Shown here piece after piece: positions 41,549 to 52,886 of a stretch of DNA of 64,000 bases. Every line of letters starts with the position of its first letter. The stretch's first letter is position 1. The notes below the pieces were generated by a model. The model saw nothing but the letters and a program-made list of their open reading frames with translations. It ran no database searches and was not told the origin of the DNA. Source of the DNA: Climacium dendroides (lineage: Eukaryota; Streptophyta; Bryopsida; Hypnales; Climaciaceae); contig OX467088.1 of assembly GCA_950106755.1 (NCBI GenBank), positions 15,608,001 through 15,672,000 of the forward strand, read 5' to 3'. Both the position numbers and the translations under genes were made by a program.

Positions 41549-44094
41549 ACTTTTCCTTGTCCGCATTTGATCAAGGCTTGTTGTTTATTAGCTCAAGTCA
41601 AGTCAACAGTGACAAAAGTTTTTCTCATTCCGGTTCTCAATTATATATCTTGATGACGAACATGCATGATTGCACCTCTTGTCCTGTCCTAAGTATCCAG
41701 TAAATCACATGGCCAAATTCAAAGTGTTAAATTGGCATGTCTCAGAGATCTAAATTGCAAAAAATTAAACGCAATGCGGGTCATGTAAAGTGAAGTAAAT
41801 TTAATATTAAAATTAACAGGGATGTGCTTCCTCTAAAAGGTGTTTGTATTTGCAATTGGACCATTTGGGTTCGATCGTTCAACGTAACGATACACACTAT
41901 GTGGGCTTTTATAACCTCCACGTACAATTCGACTGACTCACTGATCAGATATACAGTGATAGAAACTGCTTGGGCTTCCACAATTAATTGAGTATATATT
42001 TGGAAGAATTGCGTGGGAAAAGCAAAGGGTTAACCAGCTTACTGCAGAAGAATCCGGATCGTGAGACGCAATTGTTGAAATAATTCTTTGAAAGTAAAGT
42101 GGTGGCTCACCCAGAAATTGTATGGTAATCGGAAGGGAATGAACATGTTGTGGAAACAAAGGCCTCCTACAAGTGGCCTCCTTCATTTTACACTACCACT
42201 TGTACTTCTATAACTAACTAAATTAACTCTCAAAAGCCACCGCAGATACTACATGTTAGATGAATGATAAAGAATCTTTCAATGTGGAACAAAAGTGCAA
42301 CTATTCATCCTCCATTTTGTGTGTGGAAAGGGGAGATCTTCTACAATAGTTTGACTTCCACTGAATACTTTGGATTTTTTTAAAGTAATGATTCACACGA
42401 TAATCAAAATGGATGATTTCCATGGTAATAAGCCTGTCTTTTAAGGGTTAAGTCCAGATGTAGTTACTCTACATATACACCATACCTCACCAATTAACAT
42501 GTACTATCCACTAATTTATCCAAACTCTCAAGTTCACATATTGCAAACTTGCAATGACTGCTCTTCAAACGTTCAACTCTTCAAACGACTGTCAAATGAG
42601 AAAAATAAAATACCAAAAAAATACCAAAAAAACCCAAAAAAAACTGTGGGGTAGGCTCTTAATTTACACGAGCCTATAAAATGCATGGTTGCAATGACAT
42701 TTCTCTCTCCGGCTTCAAATTGCAGTGCAATGAAGCCAAGCTTAACTGGTCTTGTTCTATGTTCTCATATGTCGGTAGTAAGACCTCTGCCTCTGTGTGT
42801 ACTTTGATGTAATAATTAGATAAAAATAGTAAAATTAAATAAACACACAAAATGAAAGTTGGACATTTGTAAAAACTCTATGGCGATGGTCATTCACCAA
42901 AAGAACCACCAAAATAATATTTTATGTGTTTTAAAATGCAAGAAAAAAGAAGCTCTCTTTGTAAACTTCCACACCACATGAAATTAATTATTTTTAAAAT
43001 TCCTTCAGCCATTAGCTACAAGTCTATTAGAAGATCACCTCATCCAAATTTAAGCTCAAAATTCATTTTTTCGAATACTAAATAGTAACCAGAACCTCCA
43101 AATTAGTAAGTGTGTCATTCAATTGGGGTTTATTTTTGGATAGTAAATTATTTTTGGAAATCACAAATTTTTTATAAAAGATGTATCATAGTCAAGAGTA
43201 CCTTCCCTATAAATCTCAAGTCATTTGGAATCAAAACACAAAAGTTATAACCAAAAAACAAATCAACACGCAATGTGACGCAAAATAGTACAAGTGTTTC
43301 TTGCAATTGCCCTAGTTTGAAATCTAAATGAATGATAGTTTTTTGACATCTATATGAGTCCTAGATGTTTGAAAATATATACTAGTCCTAAATGTTAGTT
43401 TTCAGTTCAGATTGCATAATTAAAAAATAGCATATAGAATATCGTTGTTTTAACAAAATTTACCATATTCCTAAATTTCTTTGGACATTTTGAGTCCATA
43501 AAACATTGAAAATGGTTATTTTTGTATTGAGATTTGTCAATGAATTTTCTTTTTTACTTTGAAAAACTATAACCGTAAAATCTGAAGTAATTTGAACTTT
43601 AGGAAGAACATTTTCAAGTACCCTAAACTCAAATTCTTGACCATTTGTAAAATCTATAGATCTACTAACTCAACACTTCAAAGAAAAAAGCCATATGTTT
43701 TGTTCACTACATACCTACAAGGGCATCTAAGCTTCAAAATTCAATGAGAATCAAACAATATTGAATTTTTTTTGCGTCTTTTAGCACAATATAAATGCTA
43801 AGATTGGAAACTAGCATACAAAAAATCAAAACTAAAATATCCACTTTGTGAAAACTTATAGACCTTGCAATATTATGATCCCATTGAAATGAATGAAACA
43901 TCCTAAAATATTGATATCTTTGAACATCAAAAACTCAAAAATGCCTTACTTTTTTTTACAATCTAAACAATGGTAGAGAGTTGTATCAATTGTAACAACC
44001 AAGTAATGAGAAGAAAAAATTCATTCCATTCCTTCTAAAGAGATAGAAAAAAATCTTGTCTTTCACTAAAAAAAGTATTAAGAGTAGGAAATTC
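41549..44094. other. Gene-poor AT-rich stretch
   Basis: No reading frame or repeat with support. The short open frames at 41781-41981 and 41938-42186 (-) have no recognisable content. Homopurine runs (CCAAAAAAATACCAAAAAAA) lie near 42613. Confidence 0.5.
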
Positions 44095-44451
44095 CAGGGT
44101 TATTCGTGTCACGTCACGTCTGGACGAACGTGACGGATGGACGTGACGTGATGTTTTACTCAAACAACATCATGATGGAATATTTTAAAAATTTTAAGGA
44201 ATTTCGCAAAACTCTTTACATAGAAGGTTGTACATTAGACTAATATGTTCAATAGTAGTAGTACAATTGATATTCCATTTATATTTGTAGAAAAAAATGA
44301 AACCAAAGTTCAAAATTTTCTGAAATTTTAGGGTTAGGGTTATGGATGTCACTTTAGGGTTATGGATGTCAGGATTCGTGACGTGTCATGACGGACGTGA
44401 CGTGACATCACGACGTAAAATGCCCACGTCACGTCCGAATAGACAACCTTG
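44095..44451. mobile_element. Non-autonomous hAT element (357 bp) with ACGTGACG subterminal repeats
   Basis: It is flanked by a perfect 8-bp target duplication GGAAATTC (44087-44094 and 44452-44459). Terminal inverted repeats are CAGGGTTATTCG at left and, on the other strand, CAAGGTTGTCTATTCG at right, as expected for hAT elements. Both ends are packed with TGACGT/ACGTCA and CGTGACG motifs (44107-44155 and 44373-44437), typical of subterminal transposase-binding repeats. There is no coding capacity. A duplicated TTAGGGTTATGGATGTCA lies at 44334 and 44353. Confidence 0.85.
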
Positions 44452-45018
44452 GGAAATTCCTCACAACTCCTTCAATGATTACAAAACTTGATTTTAAAGG
44501 CCAAATCATTCAAAAATTTGAAGGAAATGACAAACTGCACCCATTGAATGCATGTATGTGCAAATTGCATTTTTGAATTTACAAGTATGAAAAATGTACA
44601 TCCTAAAATAAAAATTGTGTTTATGAATAAGCCAAAAGTCAATAGACTAAAAACTTAGTCATCCAAACCTCATTAATCACAATGATGTGGTTGGAAGGAA
44701 TTAATTTACAAGGGTTGGTTCCCCTAATAAAAGGACAAATGAATGCAAGTCCCATTAGCATTTTGAAAGTCAAAATCAAAAATTTCACATAGTTATTGTT
44801 TTTTTACTTAACTAAGAAATGTAGTAGCTCTTACAATTTATTTTTATTCCATTTGAAAATTTTGAAAATTTTAATTTTTGTGACATTTTGAAGATGGCAT
44901 CTTCAAGGCTCAAAAATATACCACTTTTGGACCTTTTTTTTATATCAAATTTCTCTTGATGTGAGCTCAAAGAATACAATAGAATGAATATATCATACTA
45001 CTAAAATCACAAGGTCTT

Positions 45019-45114
45019 CCATAATATCACATTTTTACATTGTATGATATTATAGAGTTTCAACGGCCATTTCACCTCTGAAATATCACATAATGTAAAA
45101 ATGTGATATTATGG
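45019..45114. repeat. 96-bp hairpin-forming inverted repeat
   Basis: CCATAATATCACATTTTTACAT at the left (45019) is matched by its reverse complement ending in GATATTATGG at 45114, with ~32-bp arms and a ~32-bp loop. It could be a tiny MITE or a small-RNA hairpin source. No target duplication is evident. Confidence 0.65.
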
Positions 45115-45602
45115 GGGTTTGATATTTCTTAGCTTTACACTTCATTTTACTTCCACAATTCTATGATTTGAATGTTGAAGTTTTAAATGTTCTCAATTCT
45201 AATGTTCTTTTTTTACTACCAAATGATTTGAAGCTTTGTTAAATTGAAGTAATTTTGGATTTTACAACAAGATATTTACAAAGTCTTTGCAATTTGACAA
45301 ATTTGTATTTCAATTCTTCATTTTTGATCACCTTTGTTTGTAGTGAAAAAATTTATCAAGTGGTGATGTTCTTGAGCTCAACAATACCTCCAAAGTATTT
45401 TCTTTACATTCGTTTTGAGTAAACTTGAATTCATGTATCAAATGATGATTTGAACATTGAGTTTTATTTGAATAATTTGAGTGTAATTTGAGCTTCAATT
45501 TAATCTAATTTCAAGAGATTGATGTAATTAGAGTCAAATTAGAGCCAAATTGATGAAAGTAATATAGTTAATGCGTAGTAAAGCAAGCGCCAACCGCTAG
45601 TA

Positions 45603-45772
45603 TTTCATTAAAATGGTAGTATTTTGCAAATTTGGCACTTTTAAGGTTTAGAACATGTGCTTTGAAATGTATACTTGTCCTAGATCAGTTTAGACCATGT
45701 GGTCTAAAATGTACACTTGTCCTAGAAAAAGAGTGGAAAAATGGTGGAAAACCGGTGCCATTTTCATGAAAT
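45603..45772 (+). mobile_element. ~175-bp MITE, copy 2 (opposite orientation)
   Basis: Ends TTTCATTAAAATGG and CCATTTTCATGAAA are inverted repeats of each other. The body is the reverse complement of the copy at 41057. The copies are ~80% similar by eye, so both are old. Confidence 0.65.
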
Positions 45773-45949
45773 TGTAATGGAATTATTGAATGGTATTACA
45801 AATAAACTTTTCATCCAGCATTATAAGCCTTTTTAGAAACTTGATAAAAAAATAGACTTAATGTGATTAAGACTTTGGACATAAAATACATTAAGAAAAT
45901 TTTTGAAAACTCGGCCAAACCTTTGGAGTGGTTTTTTTATTATTATAAA

Positions 45950-46240
45950 ATATGCAAATTGGAAACCATTTTGGTGTTAGATCATATGATTTAACACAAT
46001 AAAAATGCAATTTAGAAATGGTTGTAGGTTATATCATATGATCTAGCTCATACAAAAATATGCAATTTGGAAATGCTCTCGATGTTAGATCATATGATCT
46101 AACACCAAAAAAATGCAATTTAGAAATGGTTGTAGGTTATATCATATGATCTAGCTCATACAAAAATATGCAATTTGGAAATGCTCTCGATGTTAGATCA
46201 TATGATCTAACACCAAAAAAATGCAATTTAGAAGTGGTTG
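45950..46240. repeat. 108-bp tandem repeat carrying a long perfect palindrome
   Basis: The landmark GCAATTTAGAA recurs at 46007, 46115 and 46223 (108-bp period). Each unit has two related halves, each with an ATCATATGAT core. In two units one half is a perfect 22-bp palindrome centred on CATATG (46083-46104, 46191-46212); the first copy (45975-45996) has one mismatch. Confidence 0.9.
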
Positions 46241-47658
46241 TGTGTTACATTTAGAAAAATAATTTTAAAAAAATTCATGAATTGTTTCATTAAAAACTCA
46301 TAGTTTTATGTAATAATTGGTTAGAAAATGTTCGTGATGAATTTTATTTTAATTCAATTGCTTAGGTATATTACACATGGGTAACATCCATATATACATC
46401 TTTCACATAAAGAAGCACCCTTGTAAGTAAAAAGAATAAACTCAAGGAAGAATTTAATTTGATTGGTCACGTAACCAAGTTTTGTTAAATTTGACGTGAC
46501 CAAGTTTTGTTAGTTCTTGTGAACCAAATCTATGACATTTATTTTTTGTAGAAACATATTCCATTTGATAATTTTCAGGTTTAATTAGGAAAATTGTCTT
46601 ATCCAAATTTAATGACAATTTTTTTACATATTCCATGAAATTCTCTTTATACGTCATTTTGAGGGAATTTGAAGTTTATGGTCAATTTAACATTAGAAAA
46701 ACAAGATTTAAAGTTGACACTTAGCATTATAAATGTGAATAGATAAATCATAATCATTTATCTATTGCTTGTGGCATCCAATCGAAAGCCACAAGAGAAA
46801 GAAAGGAAATAGGTGACATAGTTTTTTAATTGGTTTAGAGCCCCATTTTATTTATTTTTCAATATTTCAATCAATAATACAAAGCCTGACATGAAAAATA
46901 TTTCAGAATAAATCATATTTCAGAATAAATCATATTTTAGGATAAATCATATTTTAACATATTCAATATTTTAAAATAAATTAAATGTTGATTTACACAT
47001 TTAATAACCAATATTATTCAACGATGAAGTTGAAATTTGTATATAATAGAAAAATAGAATTCATTTTTACAAAGTCTTAACAAGTGATGATATGATAAAT
47101 ATAACATCTAATGACTGTAAAGTCTTTCTAAATGATGATATTACCAAATTAGTTTAATACCCATAGAGTACCAATGTGTCCTTTTGTTTCAATGGTGAAA
47201 ATGAAAGTTATTCAATGCTAAGAATGTTAAGGATAGTACAAGGACCTAGAAGTATTGTATTTTCTTATTTGATAAGCTTTCAAGTGTGTAAGGTTTCAGA
47301 ATTTGCATGTCCTAAATACATTTAAAACAAATATTTAACATTTTTATACATGTATAGAATTTGGTTTGAATTTGTATACCCCTAAATTCTTAAAATATTT
47401 ATTATTTGAATTAAATAAGCTCATCTATAGATTGACCCAAATCATATAGAGTACTTCTTTGTACCCTAAGCCTTCGAATTTTTTTTAACTTTTGGAGGAC
47501 CTACGATTCCATTTTCGTTAAGTCTCAATTACATTACGATTCCATTTTTCGTTAAGTCTCAAAAAGGATGAAAAATTTAATGGTATAACTTGAATTTAAA
47601 TTAAATTTCCAAAAACATATAAATAAATAAATTACATACCATCCAAGGGTAGTGTTTC

Positions 47659-47910
47659 AACATCTAGAGTTTCTTGTTTTTGAATCAAATGTCAAGTACC
47701 ATTGCAAAAAATCGGAACAACAGCCAAGTCTACAGACTAGTCAAAGGAGAGAAAAAGCAACCACTACAAACTGAAGAGAAGAACAAGGACGGAGACACCA
47801 AATTTCCGAAAAGGCCGACAACATATTGTCCAACTTTCATCATATTTGGGTTCATTTACTCAATGCGTCAGGTTGGAATCAACTTGGCGTTACTTGGAAC
47901 CTTCTAATTC
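47659..47910 (-). mobile_element. Possible LINE-like 3' tail, second copy
   Basis: GTTTTTGAATCAAATGTCAAGTACCATTGC resembles in order and spacing the tail at 38086; read on the minus strand it would end a retroelement. The plus-strand open frame across it (47674-47907) has no recognisable content. Confidence 0.3.
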
Positions 47911-49035
47911 ACCAGTTTAGCTAGCAAAATAGAAATGAAAAAGCAGCCTTGTATTGATTTAGAAGTGCCTCCCAAAGGACTTTGTAGGCGAAGGAAAGAT
48001 ATTCAGACTCAGCAAGACCCTAGACACAAATTAGATCATCAAAGTCACTCAAAAGAAAACAAAATTGAGATGTAAGAATCATTTATTTCATCGGTATATA
48101 AATATACCTTGTACAATTTCAAATATACTATAAAGCAACTTCTACAATTCCATTTATAGTTGCAAGTAACCTCTCTACTTCCCTCCATTTTTAAACCCTT
48201 TTAAAAAAAGGATTGGCACTAAAGAAGAACGGGAATATGGCAATTTGGAGGGAACTTGAATGTACAGTGCTATTCCTGTACAGTAGCATCTCAAAATGCA
48301 CTCCAATACTAAACTTCCTCAATCCTTCAACAATACTCCTACTCCTAGTTCTTGCTTCCTTGTAGTCTAGTCCGATTCGAAATTAAGTTACTGAATCAAA
48401 GATGCGCTATAAAAATTCAAGTTTGGCTTAGTAGGATGTGTCTTACCTAGTTGGCAAGTAGTTGTTTCTATCATTGTTCATTCCTGCACATATTCAATAG
48501 TGAAAATTTCAATCTAAAATGCGGTAGTCTCTAGTGATTTGAACAGTAAGTACTGAGTGATTTGTACAGTAAGTACACTTATTGATCCGACTTGATTTTC
48601 TAAAAAAAATTCGGCACAATTACAGACTTCCGCATTCAACACCTGACAAGCAATTGATGAATGATTTGGTACTGAGTGTTTGACCTTGTTAGCTAGCTCT
48701 TCTCTTCAGAAACTGATTCCTTCAAAAACACAATTGTAAGCTGGTTAAGCAAACTGTAATCCTAAACCTTGGAGACCTGAGCTTTTCAAAAGTAATGGTC
48801 CTTGAAAGCCGCTTCTTCATGTTCAGTCCACACAATGTGGCAAAGATCCCGTGTCACAGCTCGCAGCGGTCACTGTCGTTAAAATATGCTCAAAACTTGA
48901 ATCAAAAGTAGAATGACCCATTGTACAAACCCGGGAAAACAATTTGAAACTAGCAAATTTTTTAGCACGTCACTGTAGTCTTTGCTTATTGCTAGTGTAG
49001 AGATGCAGAGATTAGAGTAACAAGAAGGTGATAGG

Positions 49036-49470
49036 GAACGATAAGTACATCTTGTTGGCCTGCATTAGACCACTATAGGAAATGATAATTACCTCTCATT
49101 GGCCTACATTTGGCCACTGTAGTAAATGACAATTACCTCTTGCTGGCCTATAGTTGACTTTCGCTTAACCCTGAAACATGACATGCAAGTTATATGTACC
49201 ATTAATTAGACATCCATTAAGTAAACTTCCATTAATTAGACTTTGCTTAAATGTCAATATCATATTACCACTATCAATATCTTTCACCATCTTTGAACAT
49301 TTAAGTTCAACTTCTCCTAATTCCAATACTTCAGACTTTATTATAACAATAACATCTTTTATCTTCTATAATATCTTAAGTAATTACTCATGAAATTTCT
49401 GTCATTACACTATCACATCTTTGAACATTTAAGTTCAACTTCTCCTAATTCCAAAACTTCAGATTTTAGA
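49036..49470. repeat. Short tandem and direct repeats downstream of the SUVR-like gene
   Basis: A ~46-bp unit ending in (T/G)GGCC(T/A)...CCACT occurs about three times (49038, 49084, 49130). A separate ~55-bp segment beginning CATCTTTGAACATTTAAG occurs at 49289 and 49410, nearly identical. Confidence 0.7.
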
Positions 49471-49795
49471 CTACATAAAGGCAAAGACAATGATTATCTC
49501 TAGGTGGCTCCATTCCACCTAAACACAAATTCCTAGAAGACAAACCATCAACAAACTTGCTACAAAATATAAGTTCCAAAGACCAATGTAAATGAGTTTG
49601 AAGAATCTGAGGTAACTTGGGCTTCAACTACAAATTTGTAAGCCTTTGTAGTTCACCTACTTAGAATGTACACATGCAATGTGTAAGGGCAGTTTTCTAA
49701 TGTGCCTTATAATGTTTCAATGAAAAAACCTTCCCCCTAATTATGTACAACGTAATGTACATTATAAAAAATACAGCCTTCTTTTAGGGTTCATA

Positions 49796-50009
49796 CACTA
49801 CAAGAAAAGCAGTCCGAAATGACAAAAACTGGTCCGAAATGACAGAAATCAACTAGTCCTAATCTACAGAAAATTGACAGTTTTTTGTCAATTTAGGCAA
49901 TTTTCTTTAGATTCAGACAGTTTTTGTCATTTCGGACTGAAATTCGTCAAATTTCTGTAGATTAGGACTAGCTGATTTCTGTCATTTCGGACGTGTTTCT
50001 CTTGTAGTG
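49796..50009. mobile_element. CACTA-type MITE (214 bp) inserted at the end of the SUVR-like coding sequence
   Basis: Termini are CACTACAAGAAAAG at left and, inverted, CACTACAAGAGAAAC at right, flanked by a perfect 3-bp target duplication ATA (49793-49795, 50010-50012). The interior is largely palindromic, with repeated GTCCGAAATGACA and AACTAGTCCTAAT motifs. It shares those motifs with the element at 54472, so both belong to one family. It has no coding capacity of its own but, read on the minus strand, supplies the last 13 codons and stop of the host gene. Confidence 0.95.
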
Positions 50010-50090
50010 ATAACGGCAGTAAGCACTACCACATAAACATGCAAAAGAAGGTAGTTCAACATCGGTAGTTCTAAAGTCCTCATCATAATC
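49968..50090 (-). CDS. SUVR-like last exon: post-SET, with MITE-derived C-terminus
   Basis: The acceptor TTTACAG precedes DYDEDFRTTDVELPSFACLC and GSAYCRY: the catalytic-region Tyr of 'TWDY' and the post-SET 'C.CGS..CR' zinc motif. After the codon TAT (the target duplication) the frame enters the CACTA MITE, adding HYKRNTSEMTEIS and stopping at TAG 49968-49970. Beyond the MITE the second TAT is followed by GAA CCC TAA (49784-49792), so the ancestral protein most simply ended two residues after that Tyr. Confidence 0.85.
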   Translation of the reverse strand, partial: DYDEDFRTTDVELPSFACLCGSAYCRYHYKRNTSEMTEIS

Positions 50091-50340
50091 CTGTAAATGA
50101 ACACAAAACTAAAAGTGAAAACAAAAATCTGGTTAACAAAAACCTCATGCATGTCTAGAAGGTGAACATATCAACAAAACCATTACAGTGTTCTCTTACT
50201 TTTGGTTACTATTTCTAGAATCACAAAACAAATTTTTCCATCTTAATTGCCTTATCTTCGGGCTCTCCTATATTCTCTCCTTTTCTTGACTGTCGTATCT
50301 TCCAGCTGTCTACTCTAGCTATACTATGTTCTCTTATTTT

Positions 50341-50610
50341 TTGCAATGGATTCGGACTAGGTGTGTTCACAAATATAAAAGGAAAGAAAAAAAATAACTA
50401 GTTCTAAAAAAAATAACCAAGATCAAACCGTCAATGGATCTGGGCCAAGAGTGTTCAAAGAAATAAATGAAAAGAAGAAAAAAGAAAAAGTAACTAGTTC
50501 AAAAACAAGTGACCAAGGTCAAATTGTCAATGGATTTGGGCCAAGAGTGTTTAAAGAAATAAAATAAAAGTAGACAAAGGAAAAAGGAACTAGTTATAAA
50601 AAAACTTACC
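50341..50610 (-). repeat. 96-bp tandem repeat in the last SUVR-like intron, including a splice-donor copy
   Basis: AACTAGTT recurs at 50396, 50492 and 50588 (96-bp steps), with GGGCCAAGAGTGTT(C/T)AAAGAAAT in between. The unit nearest the exon includes the functional donor (minus strand GACCTGG|GTAAGT); the other units carry decayed versions (GACCTTGGTCAC, GATCTTGGTTAT). The array thus looks made by tandem duplication across an exon-intron junction. A fourth, partial unit lies near 50341. Confidence 0.75.
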
Positions 50611-50726
50611 CAGGTCAATTCGTCCCCTATTGAAATGCTAATTTTTGCAAAAAGGCAACATGATAGAATCTCTTGTCTCCTTTGTTGATCTTCACAGGCA
50701 TATCTATAACATTAGCATCTTCGCAT
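50610..50726 (-). pseudogene. SUVR-like exon 7: SET C-terminal part with one-base frameshift
   Basis: The acceptor TTCATATAG gives RCEDANVIDMPVKINKGDKR then FYHVAF, the expected 'NHRC.DAN...YYH.AFF'. The +1 frame then gives AKISISIGDELTW before donor TGG|GTAAGT. The frames meet in a five-T run (plus-strand A at 50649-50653) where six would keep FFAK. As read, translation stops at TAG a few codons later, removing the catalytic 'ELTWDY' tyrosine region. Confidence 0.85.
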
Positions 50727-50829
50727 CTATATGAAAAATTGAAAATGTGAGTAACATATATATTACTAAGTGAACTTCAATGAAAAAAAAAGAGACAAAA
50801 TTGCAGCAGAAGGGCAAGGATAACTTTAC

Positions 50830-51098
50830 CTATGATTCATGAATCTCGCAACATTCCCAAAAAATGTTGTATCGATACATAATGCAATATTATCTGTGGC
50901 TGTGCATTCCGATGGCCAATGAGCATCCAATTGCAAAGAGTATGATTGTTTAAAACCCATTTGCTGATGCCATTTCTGATTCCGTTGCATCATCTCAGAA
51001 TTTGTTAATATCTCCCCTGCCAATTCAAAAACAAACCTCCCAGCTTCCAAATTCACCTTCGTTCTTACTTCCCAACCCCGATCCCCAGTGTGAAATAC
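50830..51098 (-). CDS. SUVR-like exon 6: SET domain, first part
   Basis: VFHTGDRGWEVRTKVNLEAG then FVFELAGEILTN is the SET N-terminal motif (usual form GWG(V/L)R...FV.EYVGEI). DNIALCIDTTFFGNVARFMNH follows, with the 'D....GN.ARF.NH' motif that binds S-adenosylmethionine. The donor CATAG|GTAAAG splits the codon of Arg in NHRC. Changes from the usual GWG to GWE and EY to EL could weaken activity. Intact. Confidence 0.9.
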
Positions 51099-51749
51099 CT
51101 GCAATAGAAAAATGACCTAAAGAAATTAGTAAAGTAAAACAGCTTGACCCTTACGGGAAGCCGGAAACAAGAGGAGTAGCCACTCTAATATTATAAAATC
51201 AAAGTTGATCAACTTAGCGAGGTACCGACCTGTCACTGAAAATAGAAAGAACTAGCGCAGCATGCCCTTCAGAGTAGGAAAGGGGTCGCCGTGGCAGTCC
51301 AAGGACCCTATCTATATAGTTTTTTCTAAAAGAAAATTATCTAAATTCATCTAAGGAATTGTCTTGTACCAAATACTTGACAAACTCTATGTTTCGTAGA
51401 TCAAGGTCTTTAATTTTGGCTCACATTTCGACGCAGCAGCTACTTCTAAATAAAAACAAAGCACTTTGATATGCAACAACAGGCTCTAAATAGGGAACCG
51501 CAGTTGGAGGATCTAATTTAAGATTTAAATTTATTTTATATTTTATTCGTTGCTTTTTATTTATTTAAAATAAGTTCAAAAGAAAGCGCAATCACCGCAG
51601 CTACCCAATCTCAACTTCAGCGCTCTCCAATTCCTTGTCGTGACAGTCAAAAGTAAATGTAAAAGCTGAAGTTAGAATACTCACAATGATAAATTCATGG
51701 ATTCTAAAACATGAATCACTACTATGATTCTGTAGGTCAGAATATGCAC

Positions 51750-51950
51750 CTCAACCTTGCATTTCATGCCTTGCTGAACCACACGATTCCCACACAAAGC
51801 ATGACATTGACATTTGATATTACATTCTTCAATAAAGAGACGTGACATATGGCCAGGACACATTGCTTCTTTAGAATTTGTTGTGTCTCCCACATCTAGA
51901 TGGAAGCATCCTTCTCCTTCGGCACAGTACAAGATTTCGCTGTGATTTGC
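51750..51950 (-). CDS. SUVR-like exon 5: second half of pre-SET
   Basis: 67 codons between acceptor TATATGCAG and donor GTTGAG|GTGCAT. It includes LFIEECNIKCQCHALCGNRV, the classical 'EC...C.C...C.NRVVQ.G' end of the pre-SET zinc cluster, followed by KCKVE. A downstream AAG|GTTGAG donor alternative would shorten the product by two residues; VEVFHTGDRGW fits the family better (compare LQVFFT). Confidence 0.9.
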
Positions 51951-52319
51951 CTGCATATAGTAGCAATTTACAAGCACATTAGAATATCTTGTGGGACCCA
52001 TACATGATTCTGATTAGTGTCTGTACCTGACAGATCATGCCCAAAATAGTTTTGAACAAGGAATTCTTTAAGTGAAAGTGATTTCGGTTACATAATTTGT
52101 AGAAGGTGATTTACAAACAAGGAGAATTACAGCAAAATTAAGCACGTGAAATTACTATGTCTAACTTCATGAACAGAAGTAGGAGTAACATATTGACTCA
52201 CACGTCCACTTATATTATATCCAAGCACGCTGAAACTCTCATGAAGGCACCAATTCATAAACTTCAGAAGTTATGCTAAACTATCTCCTCATGACAACAC
52301 TTTTTCCTTTGAACATTAC

Positions 52320-52607
52320 CTGTTGAAGATACTTTGGCTTCAAGATTCCTCCCGGCAAATAGGCAAATTCCTTAAATTTTGCATAACATGAGCATGATTT
52401 GCCAACGGCAAGATAAGAGTCTCCACAGTTACTACAACCGCATTTGATTTGATCCAAAATTGATTTCACAGAAGTAGCTTTGGAAACTATACTTCTAGTC
52501 AAATATTGGAAGTCTCTAGGGGGAGATGCCCCATTTGCAGACCTCAACACTGGAATTGGGTGGCATTCAAGACCCCTTGACAGATCTTCTTTTATATGCT
52601 GTGGGTC
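52320..52607 (-). CDS. SUVR-like exon 4: first part of pre-SET domain
   Basis: The acceptor GTCATGTCAG precedes DPQHIKEDLSRG, the conserved opening 'D.S.G' of SUVR pre-SET regions. The zinc-cluster half CGCSNCGDSY...CSCYAKF follows, then FAYLPGGILKPKYLQQ at the donor CAACAG|GTAATG. Intact, 96 codons, phase 0 at both ends. Confidence 0.85.
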
Positions 52608-52886
52608 CTGACATGACTCCACAAGCAACAAAATCAGATCACAAAAATTAGAGATACACAATAATAAAATATAACAACATGTAAACAATACCAATAAGTT
52701 AGAAGAGCAGGGCATACAATTCTAGTGTACATCAAATGTTTGCCCTGAATACAAGCATCATAAGTAAGGGGAGGAAATGGACAATCTGTAGGAGCACATT
52801 ACACTACCTAATAGGTAAAGGCAAGGCTACACTGAGACTTTTGTTTGTCAATTCCCCCGGAGCACTTAGTTTAAGAGATCATCAAC

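Larger units (their letters stand above)
46241..49795. other. Gene-poor AT-rich stretch with small repeats
   Basis: No gene. Three copies of ATTTCAGAATAAATCAT-type 19-20-bp units lie at 46905-46970; a duplicated TTACGATTCCATTTT(T)CGTTAAGTCTC occurs near 47506-47565. Confidence 0.5.
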
